64,000 nucleotides of DNA from Fratercula arctica. Lineage: Eukaryota; Chordata; Aves; Charadriiformes; Alcidae. The position numbers were made by a program, and so were the translations under genes. Positions 45,741-59,150 of this stretch are shown here, one piece after another. Numbering within the stretch: position 1 is the first letter of the stretch; each line of letters opens with the position of its first letter. Below the pieces are notes generated by a model. It was given only the letters and a program-made list of their open reading frames with translations. It searched no databases and was not told where the DNA came from. The DNA is taken from the NCBI GenBank assembly GCA_947846985.1, contig CANTUZ010000025.1:16056100-16120099 (forward strand), written 5' to 3'.

Positions 45741-48016
45741 TAAAGGGGGAAGAAAAGATAATAAGAAAGCCCCCACTGCCCTTTGACATTGTGCTGTTCA
45801 CTAGAAGACTCGCTACGGAATTATGCTGTCATCTTGCAGGAAAGCATGTAATAACTGAAAATGCAGTGTCAATAGGAATTTTTCAGGCTTTGACAGCTCA
45901 TAAATTACAGTTCGTTGACTTCTTCCTGGGTCTAGATTTAAATTAATAGGCAGGCAGATATATATTTCTTTTGCTCCTTTCTTCTGAGCAGTAGCAGTTG
46001 TGGAAGTGATGCAGTTTCTTGCATCTCCATCTCCCCCTTCGTTACCTCCCTTACAAGCAGTCTTGCCCCAATGCAGATCAGCTCAACTCGCTCTCAAACC
46101 CCAGGGTGTGGCAGAACTGTCCTCCCGACACCGCCTCTCTCCAGCACACAAGCAGGGAAAGCAAAGGCAAAAAAAATGCACTATTCCTATAGCAAATGGT
46201 GTCTTTACAAAATCAAGCCCTTTCAGAGGTGATATTTGGCAGAAAATGGTCATAGGCAAGTAAAGGTCAGGTATGCTCAGGTACATTGGTGATAGCTGTG
46301 GCATTCGAAGTGAAAGCAAGTGAGAAGAATAGGCCTGCCTTCTAAATAAATCAAAATGAGATGAGATGGCCATCGATGAACAAATGTGCATTGCCCTTTC
46401 CATGAAACTGTAGGTTCTCACCTATAGTGAGAATAAAGGTGACTATGTGGATGGATGGATGGATGGATGGATGGATGGATGGATGGATAGACAGACAGTT
46501 GGATATAAAGGTACAGACTAGACAAGAGGTCATAGCTCCAGAAGGTAGTCATGTTCTTAAAGGGATTACACTCTGCCTGCCTGAAATCTCTTGCAGATAC
46601 TTCCATTTGGATGCAATGTTAGCCTGCATGAAAAATCTGCTGGTCTCGGCTGAACAGCTACCAGCATTTTGCTGCTACGAAAAATGATCCGAGAACATGT
46701 GAAGTTTGCACAGCACTTGCAATGCTCTGGTGAGCAGAAATGCTCAGCACTGCCCTGTACAGCGCACAGGTCTAGAGTTGTTTGGTGGTACATCAAAGCA
46801 CAGTAGGTAGCTGGGGTGCTGGAGAAGACCTGTTGTTCTTTTCTATGGTGACGCATTTATGAGTTTGGGGCAGGACAACCTGAGGTCTGTCTGTTGTTGC
46901 TTTGCAGTTACGAGGAGCTGAACCTGCATCAGTGACAGCTGTGAAATTCCTAGGAGGATGTGGATTTGCAACATGTAGGTAGTCAAATGCATCAAGTGCT
47001 TTTGGGTCCTGTAGTTTGAAAAGGTCTCATGTAAAAAGGGGTTATTAATAGTACTAATAGTTCCTGCTGCAACTTGTAGTCTGTAGCCACCTAAGAAGGT
47101 AGGGTGAATATTGGGCTGTGTGCTTGGCAGCTCCTGTGAAACAGCAGTCTAGGACACAATGGTTTTTGGGAGGGTGGCAACAACTCAGATCTGGGAGCTG
47201 AACATTTCCCTCCTTTGCTATAGTAACACAGCCTAAACCATGACAGAGCAAAAAGCACAGTCAGAAGGAACATGGGTCCTGGCTGCCCTTACGGAGGTGT
47301 GTGAAGGGATGAGTGTGATAATCATGCATTTGAATCATCAGAAAGTTCTTTGGGCTCTCACTACCGGCTGCATTAGTGCTGGCGATGAAGGGCAGCCACG
47401 TCCCTCTGATAAAGCAGCTCCTTGTGAAGCACAGCAGACTGTGGATTTAGTCAACTCTCGGCTCAGCAGTCCCTGTGAGATGCCCTTTGCTGTGGGGCTG
47501 GGCGAGCTCAGAAGGTGGAAAGGGGAACAGGATCGGGGAGCGAGGGGTTCTGGGGGTCCTGCTCAAGCTGAGCACAGGAACAGAAGTAGAGACAGCAGTC
47601 CCAGGTGTTTGCCCTGCAGGGAGGCCTCCTGTGCAGTGACACAAGGATGTTTCTCATCGACCAACGCCACTAGGAAATTGCCAGCCACTGTGGCATTCCA
47701 CAAGATCTCCGGGTGCTCCCTGTGTGGGCTCCGGTACAATGACTGCAATGATGCAAGAGGGACAGAAACCCAATTTCAGCTCATCTAGGAGGAAAATAAC
47801 CAATTCAGTGCTTAAGGCTTCTCATTTTGCAGTTACCTAAGCCCTGAGTTTGACTGTTTAGAGGGAGGTGCTGTTAGGGTATGCTGGTGTCTTGAATGGG
47901 GAAAGTATTGCGACTAGATGCTTAAATCTATTAGCTGTGACTCATTTCATGAAAACCTGCTCTGAGGAACACACTTATTTGCAATGCATCATTCAAAGGA
48001 GTACTGAATCCCATCA
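45741..48016. other. Unique sequence with one microsatellite
   Basis: Apart from the GGAT repeat at 46449-46488 I recognise nothing. The longest frame (182 codons, 47240-47788) has no family resemblance and I do not call it a gene. Confidence 0.5.
46449..46488 (+). repeat. (GGAT)10 microsatellite
   Basis: Ten perfect GGAT units run without interruption and are followed by a short AGACAGACAG tail. It is likely to vary in length between individuals. Confidence 0.97.
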
Positions 48017-49429
48017 CCCATCTACAAGAAGGGTCAGAAGGAGGATCTGGGGAACTACAGGCCTGTCAGCCTGACCTCGGTACCAGGAAAGATCATGGAG
48101 AGGATCATCTTGAGTGAGCTCTCAGGGCAAGTGCAGGGCAGCCAAGGGATCAGGGCCAGCCAGCATGGGTTTAGGAAAGGGAGGTCCTGCTTAACCAACC
48201 TGATCTCTTTCTATGACCATGTGACCCGCCTTCTGGACGCGGGGAAGGCTGTGGACGTTGTCTATCTGGACTTTAGTAAGGCCTTTGACACCGTCCCCCA
48301 CAGCATTCTCCTGGAGAAGCTGGCGAATCATGGCACAGAAAAGTGTATTCTTCGCTGAGTTAAAAACTGGCTGGATGGCTGTGCCCAGAGAATTGTGATT
48401 AATGGAGTGAAATCTTCTTGGCGGCCGGTCACCAGTGGTGTCCCTCAGGGCTCAGTTTTGGGACCAGTTTTGTTTAATATCTTTATCAATGATCTGGATG
48501 AGGGGATTGAGTGCACCCTCAGTAAGTTTGCAGACGACACCCAACTAGGTGGGAGTGTTGATCTGCTTGAGGGTAGGAAGGCTCTACAGAGGGACCTGGG
48601 CAGGCTGGATCGATGGGCCAAGGCCAATTGTATGAGGTTTAATAAGGCCAAGTGCCGGGTCCTGCATTTCGATCACAACAACCCCAAGCAACGCTACAGG
48701 CTTGGGGAAGAGTGGCTAGAAAGCTGCCTGGCAGAAAAGGACCTGGGGGTGCTGGTGGACAGCCAGCTTAACATGAGCCAGCAGTGTGCCCAGGTGGCCA
48801 AGAAGGCCAACAGCATTCTGGCCTGTATCAGGAACAGTGTGGCCAGCAGGAGTAGGGAAGTGATCGTGCCTCTGTACTCGGCACTGGTGAGGCCTCACCT
48901 CGAGTACTGTGTTCAGTTCTGGGCCCCTCTGTACAAGAGGGACATTGAAGTGCTGGAGCGTGTCCAGAGGAGAGCTACCAAGCTGGTGAGGGGTCTGGAG
49001 ACCAAGCCATATGAGGGGAGGCTGAGGGAGCTGGGCATGTTTAGTTTGGAGAAGAGGAGGCTGAGGGGAGACCTCATTGCCCTCTACAACTCCCTGAAAG
49101 GAGGTTGTAGAGAGGTGGGTGTTGGCCTCTTCTCCCAGGTGAATAATGACAGGACCAGAGGAAATGGTCTGAAGTTGCAGCAGGGGAGGTTTAGATTAGA
49201 TATTAGGAAGAATTACTTTACTGAAAGAGTGGTCAGGCACTGGAAGAGCCTGCCCAGGGAGGTGGTTGAGTCACCATCCCTAGAGGTATTTAAGAAACAT
49301 GTAGATTTGGCACTTCACGGGCATGCTCTAGGGGCAGAGATTGTAGGAGGGGTTTTTTGTGTGTGTGTATGGTTGGACTCAGTGGTCTCAAAGGTCCTTT
49401 CTAACCATGAAGATTCTATGATTCTATGA
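48017..49429 (+). pseudogene. CR1 copy G ORF2 fragment
   Basis: The fragment covers RT from the fingers ([13 protein letters not shown]) through motif A ([13 protein letters not shown]), motif B ([16 protein letters not shown]) and an intact FADDTQLGG to the C-terminus. One nonsense codon, TGA at 48356-48358, replaces the tryptophan codon that copy D has at that site. After LPREVVES the frame stays open for about 50 more codons through the 3' untranslated region. It ends at a TGA (49427-49429) that lies inside the tail repeat itself, the same extended C-terminus seen in copy D. Confidence 0.9.
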
Positions 49430-49437
49430 TTCTATGA
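48017..49437 (+). mobile_element. CR1 LINE copy G, 5'-truncated
   Basis: This plus-strand CR1 begins in the RT domain (CCCATCTACAAGAAGGGT) and runs to a 3' tail of three GATTCTATG-type units at about 49413-49437. It is almost identical to copy D (17888-22373) over its length, so both come from the same young subfamily. Copy D is unlikely to be the direct source, since its tail is shorter. Confidence 0.92.
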
Positions 49438-52400
49438 ATACCCCAGCAATGGTGATCCTATTTTAGGGGGGGGTGGTGGGGTGACGAGTGTTGTCATTTG
49501 CATTTTAGATAACAATTTGTGCAGGATGGATAACTATCAGCCTCTCTCACAGCCTTGCACATGCACATAGCACACTTTATACTGGAGTTACTATAAAAAC
49601 AGTGGAAATGAGTTCCAAATAAGGAAATTAATTCTTCATCAGAGTTTCACAAACCTGCTGAAGGCCCTTTTCCATGGCTTCTAGACCACCACAGACCACA
49701 GCAGTGGAAAACTGCTTTCAACTAATAGATACCAACACCAGAAAGACTGCACTGATATCCAGCTTATGTCCTTTTGTCTTAATTTCAGTTCACAACTATT
49801 TCCCATCAGCTTTTTCTCCTGGCCCCTCACTGGGACTGTCATCTCATCTGTTATGCCCCTATAGCCCTCTGTGCCTTAGTCTGATGAATGCTTACTTCAA
49901 TCCCCAGCTTTATGATTTGCAAAACAGCATTTTGCAGAGGAGAAAAAGGCAGAAGTGACAGAGAAATAAGGCAACCTTTCAATCCATTTATCGAAGTCCT
50001 TGAAGTTCCCATTTCAAGGAAACTATCAGAAACAGGGAGCATAAAAATTGAATATGAAATATAGGGCATTTTAAATAAATGGAGAAGTTAACAACAAAGC
50101 TGATTCCCCTTGATGATAATAAGAAAAAATCAGTCCTGAGACCTGTTGATCCTGGATGGATCTTGTTTATTAGGAAGAGACAATTGAATGAACTGACAGA
50201 AGAAAAGCACAGAAATAGAATGTTTATTCATTTCCTGTTTCTGTTTTCTTAATTGAATGTTTTTATTTGCAAAGTGGAAAAAAAATGGGTCTAATATGCT
50301 GTAGCCAAGCAAGACCCATTTAATCACACTCAATGGGTCAGAATCTACATTAAGCCATGCACTGTTGAGCTGCACCTGTATTCCCCTGGCAAAGGCTTCA
50401 TTAGCTGTCAAAGCTCATCCTGATGTTGCTGAAAACCAAGCAGCATGTATGAACCACCCCACTCTCACTTGGAAATGGCAATAGTTAAAGCAACAACTAG
50501 GCAGGAACCTCACAACTAGACTTGGGAGCTAAGAAATCACAGCTGCTAATTTACTGCTGCCCATTAGACTGTCTCCTGGCTAAGGAAAAGTTGTTTTTGT
50601 GATGGTTGTCTGGCATAATTATTTTCAGGCATAGAAACATTTAAGTAATAAAGCTCAGAAGGCGTGATTTTTGAACTGAGATCTCATCTGTTTAGGTGTT
50701 TGTAGCACATGTGTCATGATGATGTCTCAGCTTCAGGCTCAATGAACCAATGAGACCTTTAAGAGGTCATATTCTCCCATGTCTGTGAAATCTGTGAGGT
50801 TTCCTGCATCTTCTTCTAGAAAGTTTGATGCAGTCCCTTCTAAGGAAAGTGGTGCTAGACAACAGGACCATAGGTCCCATCTTCTGCTCATGAGATGTTA
50901 CAGCTCCATGCTAAAATGAAGCATGTATGGAGCAAGCCCACAGCTCTTCTGGAAAGGGAACTGGTTAAATGCGAGGCAGACAATTAATTTCCCCATAGGG
51001 AATTTGCAAAGGAGCTTATAGGGAGTGTGGGCTATTTCAGGAATAGTTGAGTACCAAACTCTCTCAGGCTGTGTGGGAAATCTCAGATAATTTCAATTAT
51101 TGTTCTTATGTAATATTGATCACAGTCTCAAAGCCAAATGCCACCACTTTTTCATCAGCTCCAATGATGAACTTCAGGAGAGCCACAGCCACTTAGAAGC
51201 ATGTTTCTTTTTCTTTTTATTCGCAAATCCTTTTCCTAATTTCCCTTGGTAACCTGCACCATTAGCATATTTTCTTCTCTTGCTGCCAACATTTGAGGTC
51301 ATGATGGCTGTGCCCAGTTCCCTGCACACAAGTGTGCACAATGACAACCAGAGTGTCACAACTGACCATGTTAACCTGTGATGGCCTCAGCCAAGCAGAT
51401 GAAAAGTGAAAGAGTGAAGGAGCCTGAGCTCCTTTTTACCCTGTAGTTTCAGGTCCTCTGTGTCAGGCCCACAGGAGACTGGAGGGTAGATTACACTGCC
51501 TGTCTTGTGACTAAGCAGAGGACTGCTATGCCCAGGGTGCTCAGTCTGACATCTCTCACCATCATGAAATGTATTAATTGTGGTTTTGTGTGTGTATTTT
51601 TTTATTTAATGGTCCTCTAGGACACTAAACCTGCATTATGATCAGAGGCTGATGAGTTAAGGATACGGGGAATTAGGCTCAGCTGAGCATCTCTGCCAAG
51701 GGCTACAATAGCTTATTATAGTCTGTACAGTATTTCCAGCAAAATGCTTTGAAATCATAGAGCACCTTCTGTGTGAGCGACAGGGAACTCTTTACCATCA
51801 AGGAGGCAATGTGGAAAAGAAAGCAGGAAGCTTTTAACCCCTGTCAGTCATCTGCCTGCTTCTCAAACCAAGGCCCAGAAAATCTCCCCCTCTAGCTGAT
51901 GGGATGGCTTTGCCTTTTTCCTGACAGCTCCTCACTCTCCCAACACTGAAGCACTCGATTGCATGTATTTGTATGTGTGTATGTGCATGTTCATTTAAAC
52001 CCAAGTGGTTCAAGCAAAATCTGGCACTACCTACTCAGCATCCCTTTGATAACCAAATAAAAATAACCAGCAACCCCCTCCCCCAACTTGTATTAAGGTC
52101 CTACTAACCCCCTACTTCCCCACCCTGCATTGCAGAACGTGTTATTTCCCTCGGCATGCAGTGCAAAGGAGTTTTCTCTACTAGATTTTGTTCCACAAGG
52201 ACTAGCTGTTTCTGAGAAGAGACAAAATATCTATCACACAGGATGAAAGCCAACATCTAATTCAGGAAACTGGCAAGGAACTGGTTTAGTGAAAGGCTAT
52301 CTTAAAACTCCCTTCTGCTTCTTCTAGAGCACCTAGAGCTTCTGAAAAGCTTGATCAAAAACAGGCTACCAGATTAAATTGCTATCATCTTCTTTATCCA

Positions 52401-53272
52401 GTGTTGCTTTAACTATTTCACATAATGTGCCCACCTTCATTTCTCCTCTGAGATGTTTCTGCAAACTAACTAAGCACGCATGATCTGAAAAGGGGTATGG
52501 TTCCTTTGGAGATGTTGACTCTGGGGTTCTGGCCGAGCAAAGGACAAGGCAGCAATATCTGCATGCTAGGGAAACCTAAAGCCACAAACCTGTGCACATC
52601 ATCTGTCATCAGGTGCACACAAATGCAGAGTTTAGTGAGGTGTGATTAAAGCAGGAAAAGGAGTGCTGGAAAGAAAGAAAGCAAGAGAGACAGAAAAAAA
52701 GAAAAGTATGAATGTGATGGGGGAAAGCTTGCAGCGGTCAGTCCTGCATTTCTCTTTTAGTACAGTGACAAGTGTCGTGGAGGTGTTTGTGTCTAATAAA
52801 GTGGACATATAGAGACAGGTCAGAGAACAACCTGGTCTTTAATCCCCTTGCTGGTCTGCTGGTCTACTGATGCAGGGTCAGGCTCTACACAGGGTGAGGG
52901 CAAATCCTGGGCAAGAGCAGGAACTCCTGGGTCTCCACATATATTTAGTATTCTGTTGGCTGTGCAGAATAGGTGATACCTTCTAGCAAACTAGAATACC
53001 TCCCTTCTTTCAAGAAAGTAAAGAATAGGCAGAGTATTTTGAAACGTACTGATTTTCTGTGTTTTTCCTCGATTTCATAGTCACCACCACTGACTCCTGG
53101 GGTCCTTGGAGAGTAGAAATCTGCAGAGAAGCCAGGCCTTTTGAGGGGGCCTTGAAGAGCACAGAGGCAACAGCTATGCAGCAGGGTCCAAGCACATGTT
53201 GTTATAACTCCACAGCCAGGCTGAGAAATGCTCCAGTGCTGTGAGCAGGAGGATGCTCTTGGGATATTAAGA
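49438..53272. other. Unique sequence, no gene recognised
   Basis: This 3.8-kb stretch shows no recognisable gene, RNA or young repeat. Frames are under 140 codons and overlap on both strands. Confidence 0.5.
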
Positions 53273-54828
53273 ATAGAATCATAGAAATGCCTAGATTGGA
53301 AGGGACCTTTCAGATCATCTAGTCCAACCATCAACCTAACTCTGACAAAAACCATCACTAAACCATATTGCTAAGCAGTACAACTACCCATTTTTAAATA
53401 CCTCCAGGGATGGTGACTCAATCACTTCCCTGGGCAGCCTCTTCCAATGCTTGATAACCCTTTCAGTGTAAAAATTTTTCCAATCTAAACCTCCACTGGA
53501 GCAACTTGAGGCCATTTCCTCTTGTCCTATCACCTGTTACTTGGGAGAAGAGACCGACCCCCACCTCTCTACAGCCTCGTTTCAGGTAGCTGTAGAGAGC
53601 GATAAGGTCTCCCCTCAGCCTCCTTTTCTCCAGGCTAAACAATCCCAGTTCCCTCAGCCGCTCCTCATAAGACTTATTCTCCAGACCCCTCACCAGCTTT
53701 GTTGCCCTTCTCTGGACCCGCTCCAGCACCTCAATGTCTTTTTTGTGGTGAGGGGCCCAAAACTGGACACAGTACTCCAGGTGGGGCCTCACCAGTGCCG
53801 AGTACAGGGGGATGATCACTTCCCTAGTCCCACTCACCACACTGTTCCTGATACAGGCCAGGACCAACTGGGCACACTGCTGGCTCATATTCAGCCGGCA
53901 GTTGACCAACACCCCCAGGTCCTTTTCTGCCAGGCAGCTCTCCAGCCACTCCTCCCCAAGCTTGTAACGCTGCATGGGGTTGTTGTGACCCAAGGGCAGG
54001 ACCCGGCACTTGGCCTTGTTGAACCTCATACCATTGGCCTCGACCCATCGATCCAGTCTGTCCAGATCCCTCTGCAAAGCCTTTCTACCCTCAAGCAGAT
54101 TGACACTCCCACCTAACTTGGTGTTGTCTGCAAGCTTACTGAGGGTGCACTCAATCCCCTCGTCCAGATCACTGATAAAGATATTAAAGAGAACTGGCCC
54201 CAATACTGAGCCCTGGGGAACAGCACTCATGAATGGCCGCCAACTGGATTTAACTCCATTCACCACCACCCTCTGGGCCCGGCCCTCCAGCCAGTTTTTA
54301 ACCCAGCAAGGAGTACTCCCATCCAAGCCATGGGCAGCCAGTTTCTCCAGGAGGATGCTGTGGGAAACCGTATCAAAGGCCTTACTAAAGTCCAGGTAAA
54401 CAACAGCCACAGCCTTTCCCTCATCCACCAAGTGGGTCACTTTGTCATAGAAAGAGATCAGGTTTGTCAAGCAGGACCTGCCTTTCATGAACCCATGCTG
54501 ACTGGGCCTGATCGCCTGGTTGTCCTTCATGTGCCGCATAATGGCACTCAGGATGACCTGTTCCATGACCTTCCCAGGCACCGAGGTCAGACTGACAGGC
54601 CTGTAGTTCCCTGGATCCTCCTTCTGGCCCTTCTTGTGGATGGGCATCACATTTGCTAGATGCCAGTCAACTGGGACCTCCCTGGTTTGCCAGGACTGCT
54701 GGTAAATGATGGAAAGTGGCTCAGTGAGCACTTCCGCCAGCTCCCTCAGTACCCTTGGGTGGATCCCATCCAGCCCCATAGACTTGTGTATGTTCAGGTG
54801 TTGGAGCAGGTCCCTCACCATCTCCCTT
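53273..54828 (-). mobile_element. CR1 LINE copy H, 5'-truncated
   Basis: This minus-strand CR1 has its 3' tail near 53273 and a 5' break near 54828, within the sequence where copy A (2063-3720) continues for about 90 more bases. It is nearly identical to copy A apart from an 18-base deletion shared with copy F and an 8-base deletion near 53480. The flanks differ from those of A, so it is not a segmental duplication. Confidence 0.92.
53463..54821 (-). pseudogene. CR1 copy H ORF2 fragment, RT
   Basis: The 452-codon frame holds the same RT segment as copy [17 protein letters not shown], motif A, motif B and the thumb. The catalytic motif is again LADN (the AAC codon is at 54123-54125), so the second aspartate is lost. 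An 8-base deletion close to the end shifts the frame after GRFRL and removes the normal C-terminus. The six-residue deletion in [13 protein letters not shown] (53858-53880) is shared with copy F. Confidence 0.9.
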
Positions 54829-57252
54829 CATTCTCGCCACTCCTTTCAGTCATCCCCTCTTACCTACCTTGCCGCTCACCCATACACTAGTGAGGAAGTA
54901 AAACAGCAGCAGTTCTCATCCTGCCCAAGCCCTTCAGCACCTCCAAGGCAGCGCTCAGTGCTGGGCTGGATCCAGCACCACGCAGATATTTATGAGGACT
55001 CCCTGGGTGATGGGAATGGAGATGAGGCAGTGACCTCAGTTCCACCAAAGACAAGGAAAAAATTCTCTCTCACACTCTCTCTGGCATTTTGAATACTTCA
55101 GTTGATTTCCCTCTGCCCATGCTAGGCACCCACCACTCTTGCTGGTGCACCTTTTGGTTGGGTCTCTCTCACTTTTATTAACATTGATTGACAGCTGTCA
55201 GCCACCTCAGATCCCCAGATGCTGACAGCACTGCCTGCTTGGATCCCTGCTCCTCCATAAAGTGAACCAGAGCAGTGGAGAGTTCTGGCAGGGTCCTGGG
55301 TCACAGATGCTCTCATGGGGGGGAAGCAGTTTCTCCTCTTTCCCAAGCCCTCCTGCAGGTTTGCTCCCTGGAAAGCAGTGCCAGGCTCTTGGGATGGAGA
55401 TGCCATCACACACTAGGACCACACGTAAAGCAGAGGGTAGGGTGGCATTTTGGTGGTGGTGTTTGCTGGAGGGGATGGCATGAAAGGACTGCCTGCCCGT
55501 GGGTGCCTGCCTGCATCTCCCTTTAGCTGTTGTGGGGACACAAGGGTTTGGAGGGTGATGGCAGTAGCACCATTGCCCAGTGCCAGTTAATGGGGGAACT
55601 CAAGCTAACATCAAACGAAGCTTGACCTGAAAAAGTTTCTGTTGCCTGAATCCAACATGAAGTTTTCCCAGCATCCAGCTCATTTCCTTATCTCTTGGGG
55701 ACAGGAGTGGGGGAAGCATTTCCCAACAAATGTAATTTTTGCCTGTATTTCCAAAGCTTTCTTTTCCTTACACACACGATTGCTTTTTAATTTGAGTTGC
55801 TGGTGGTGACGGGAATGTTGCCTTTTTGCTTTATTGTTTTCTTCCCAGCTTTGGTTTCACACTTACAGCTCAGAAACCCCTTTTAAGGTCTATTCTCTGT
55901 GATAGACACTTCGCCTTGTATTTAAGGAATCACACACACGCTGCACACATCCATATGCAAACACACAGACATACACATGCATTTTCTGAGTGAACTGAAC
56001 TCCAAATCTTGTGCTTTAATATAATTTAAGCAGCCTGTGCAGAACTCTCTGGAGTCAAGATTATGGACTAGGGCTCTGAAAGCACCATAGAAAAGTCCAG
56101 ACCCAGAGGAAAGGACTGTGATTTCTGCTGGGTTGCACTGCAAGGCAAAAGGTCACAACTCCCAGAGTCTATTTTAGGCTACATTCCTCTTTAACTTCAC
56201 TGTGCCTCAGTTTACCCAAACCTGAATTGGGGCTAACACCTCCACCTACAACTACTTGGGCAATATTTGAATGAATATGTTAAAGCAGCATTATGGCTAT
56301 GCTGTTATTACTGTGATAGTGTGTTCTTTCAGAATTTGATCTCAGAACAACCAAGGCCAAAATTCCCCTGGACTGCAGATGGAGAGATGAAAAAATGAAA
56401 ACAAAGAGATTTTCCCAGAACTACTCTCACATTTAATAGCAGAAACAGGGAGATAAATGCCTTCTTTTGAATGTAAGACCACTACCTAGAGAGCTGGGGA
56501 CAAAGTGTCGTATCTTACTCATGAGTGGATTATTGATGGGCAAACTTTCAGTGTTTTTGATAAAATTTAGGAAAGCCTGCACCAAATCCTTCAAGCCCCT
56601 GTTCTCTGCACCCTAGCTTCCACTCAGACAAGGTGCATGCTGCTACCTGAAAGAAAGACAGGGCCAGTAGCTGCCTGTGAGACCAAGGACCACAATATCA
56701 CCCAGGGCTAGACCTTCCTCAGTCTGGGGCAAAGTGGCTGGAACAGGCCAAAAATAAGTCAGGGCAAGCCAATAGTTAAACAGTGGAAGAGCCAAAGCAG
56801 GGTTCAGTGCATGTTCCTTGACTTTCTTTTGGTTAACATTACATATGCTAAATAAATGTCATCCCAACTGGAACCTAAGCTTTGTTTCTAGCTCAGAGAA
56901 ATGTTCAGGGAAGTTGAATGATAAGAATCCTACTGCCTTACGTTGCTTCACTGTGCAGGGAAATCTCTGAGTGCATTCAATACAATTACTTCTGCTCCCA
57001 GGAAAAAGATGTTGAGGTGGGGAAAGGAAAAAAATGTCCTGTGTTTCCCCTTGCATGAAACTCTATTTAGAATTGTGACTTTGCTTTCTTTTAGTTGCTG
57101 ATCTCTCGAGCTCTCACACTCTGTGGAACTAGCTTGTAGAGTCTATTTCATCCCAGGGTCCTGCAGACATAATAATGGTAAGGGCATGATGGAAAAGAAC
57201 AGGGTCCTTCTTGTGGTAGTTGAGTCACTGTATTTGCAAAGATAATGTCTAC
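54829..57252. other. Unique sequence, no gene recognised
   Basis: No gene, RNA or repeat is recognisable. The longest frames (up to 128 codons near 54706-55092) partly overlap copy H and have no family resemblance. Confidence 0.5.
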
Positions 57253-57257
57253 ATCTG

Positions 57258-58000
57258 TGTCATGGTTTGGCCGGATTGGCCAATCAGAATGACAGATGGC
57301 CCTCCCCCACCTCTCTCCTCAGAGAGGAGAGGAAGAGATAAGGAGATTTAGGAGTTTAGAAAAAGAACTAAACTACTTTAATGAAAATAATAATAAATAA
57401 GGAAAAAATAAAATTAAAATAAAATAAAATAAAATGTATACAAAACCATATCCAGCTCCCAGGATGACGATCGTGTCACCAGCAGACACAGGGAAAGTCC
57501 CAGACTGGAGTCAGCGACAGACAGGAGCTGAATTCCAGATCTGGAGTCAGGCATGCTCGGATCAGGATCAAAGGCAGACGAAGAGACACGGTCCTCCTCG
57601 GACGTCGGCCACTGAAGAAAAAGAGACTTGACCCTTTGATCCCTTAGCTTTTATACTGAGCGTGATGCATATGGGATGGAATACCCCTGTTGGTCAGTTT
57701 TGGGCCACCTGTCCCATCTGCTCCTCCCTGCAGGTGGGGACCCCTCTACACTTCTCCGCTTCCGACCCTCTAATGGGGCAAATAGCGAAGTTAGCTGACC
57801 TTGGCTGTTATAGCAATAAGTATAAGCAAGAGCCTCTGTGCATACCATTCCTTGGTATAATCAGGTCTTATCACTCTGAGAGGGAACAGTTTCTGAACAA
57901 TATGCTGTTAGTTTCAGAGTTTAGCCAGTTAGAAGAGGCCCAGCTAAAAAGTAAAATTACAAAACAGAAAATTGTTTCTGTTTTACCTCAATCCAGGACA
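57258..58000 (-). mobile_element. Solo LTR, family B copy 3, with TSD
   Basis: The 743-bp element runs from TGTCATGGTTTGGCC to CAATCCAGGACA. It has a perfect 5-bp target duplication ATCTG at 57253-57257 and 58001-58005, as expected for ERVL-type integration. A TATA box on the minus strand (CAGTATAAAAGC) lies near 57646-57658. An AAAAT/AAATA-rich stretch occurs at about 57380-57435. This is the only complete copy of the family in the window and defines its ends. Confidence 0.92.
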
Positions 58001-58399
58001 ATCTGCATAGCAAACACAACCTGCGAGTGAACCAGCCATTAGCAATAAGCTGTAATAACTGAGAGCAAAGAACGGACATAACTAAGGCCTATGCCCAGCT
58101 TTTGTGACAATATCTGGAGAACATGGCCCATACTTAGGAAAACACAATATTCCTTAAATGCCAGTGTTAGAGAACTGTGTTGCAACAGAGGTGAAGGCCT
58201 GCTGTGCAAGCCCATGATAAGGAACAATGCCAGAGGCAAGGGAAGGGAGGAGAAGGGCTGCGTGTCTTTGAGATCCTATCTTCCCCTTGGCAAAACTGAC
58301 TGACTGAGTTTTCCTTATCAGTTGAAGTTATCATGAGCTGCAAAGGTTGGATCTCTAGAACTGGAACTTCCTTGTAGTTCCTGCTGAGTACGACTTTCA

Positions 58400-59150
58400 A
58401 GAGGGCAGACATTAAATGGATTAAGAAGTGGGTAATGGACAAATCTCAAAATGCAGTTGCCAAAGAGAAAGCATGATAGAGTGAGGGTATTTGTAGCAGG
58501 GTTCTGCACGGATCACTACCAGCTCTGATGCTAGTCAGCTTTGTCATGAATGATGTGGAATTAAATATCCCAGCTGATAAAATATGTGGATAACACAAAA
58601 TGGAAAATTGTAAGGACAGGACTCTGATACAGAGTCATTTGAGTCACATATAGGTCACACTGAACAAGCTTTGGCTGGCTGAAGCGTTATGCGTGTGTTT
58701 CTGCAGAACCAAATCTAAGCTGACTCATGGAGGAATAAGGCTAAAAACCAGGCCTAAAGAATGAGAGGTTATATTTCATAAGACAGCAACCTAGAAAACT
58801 ACCTAGGCAACAACCTAGAAAAGTGGTTAGCACGGCTGAGGAAGTCAACATTAGCTCCCAGCATGGTGGTGGGCTAAACCATCTAATGGGGACCTCTTGC
58901 TGCATAAACAAGGAAAGTGGAGGACAAAGATGATTTTTTAGTAGGTAGTGTTGGTGGGGGAGTACTCTGGCAAACTGATCCTAGCTTGGTGTTCACCTTT
59001 TAAAAACTGTAAAAGATTCTGAAAAGACCTGTGTAAATGAAACAGATGCCTCAAAGTGTCAGGCTTAGAGTCACGCTCATCCTTGCCTGAGAGAGCTCCA
59101 GGAGACTTGGGCCTTTACAGCAGTATCTTTTCTGGCTCTTTAATCAGCTG
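58400..59150 (+). mobile_element. Ancient CR1 LINE fossil
   Basis: The strand carries heavily decayed CR1 RT sequence. Traces are AAATGGATTAAGAAGTGGG followed by TCTCAAAATGCAGTTG (about 58418-58470), then GGGTTCTGCACGGATC (motif B region, about 58499), TTTGTCATGAATGATGTGG and TGATAAAATATGTGGATAACACAAAATG (catalytic region, about 58540-58600, shown here only as a landmark). ATTAGCTCCCAGCATG and TGCATAAACAAGG follow at 58850-58910. The order and spacing match the old amniote CR1 group that is abundant in turtles. No frame is open. The downstream limit is uncertain. Confidence 0.7.

Noticed and set aside
47240..47788. 182-codon open frame in non-repeat sequence
   Set aside because: It has no recognisable domain, composition or splice context, and frames of this size occur by chance in 64 kb. 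I do not call a gene.
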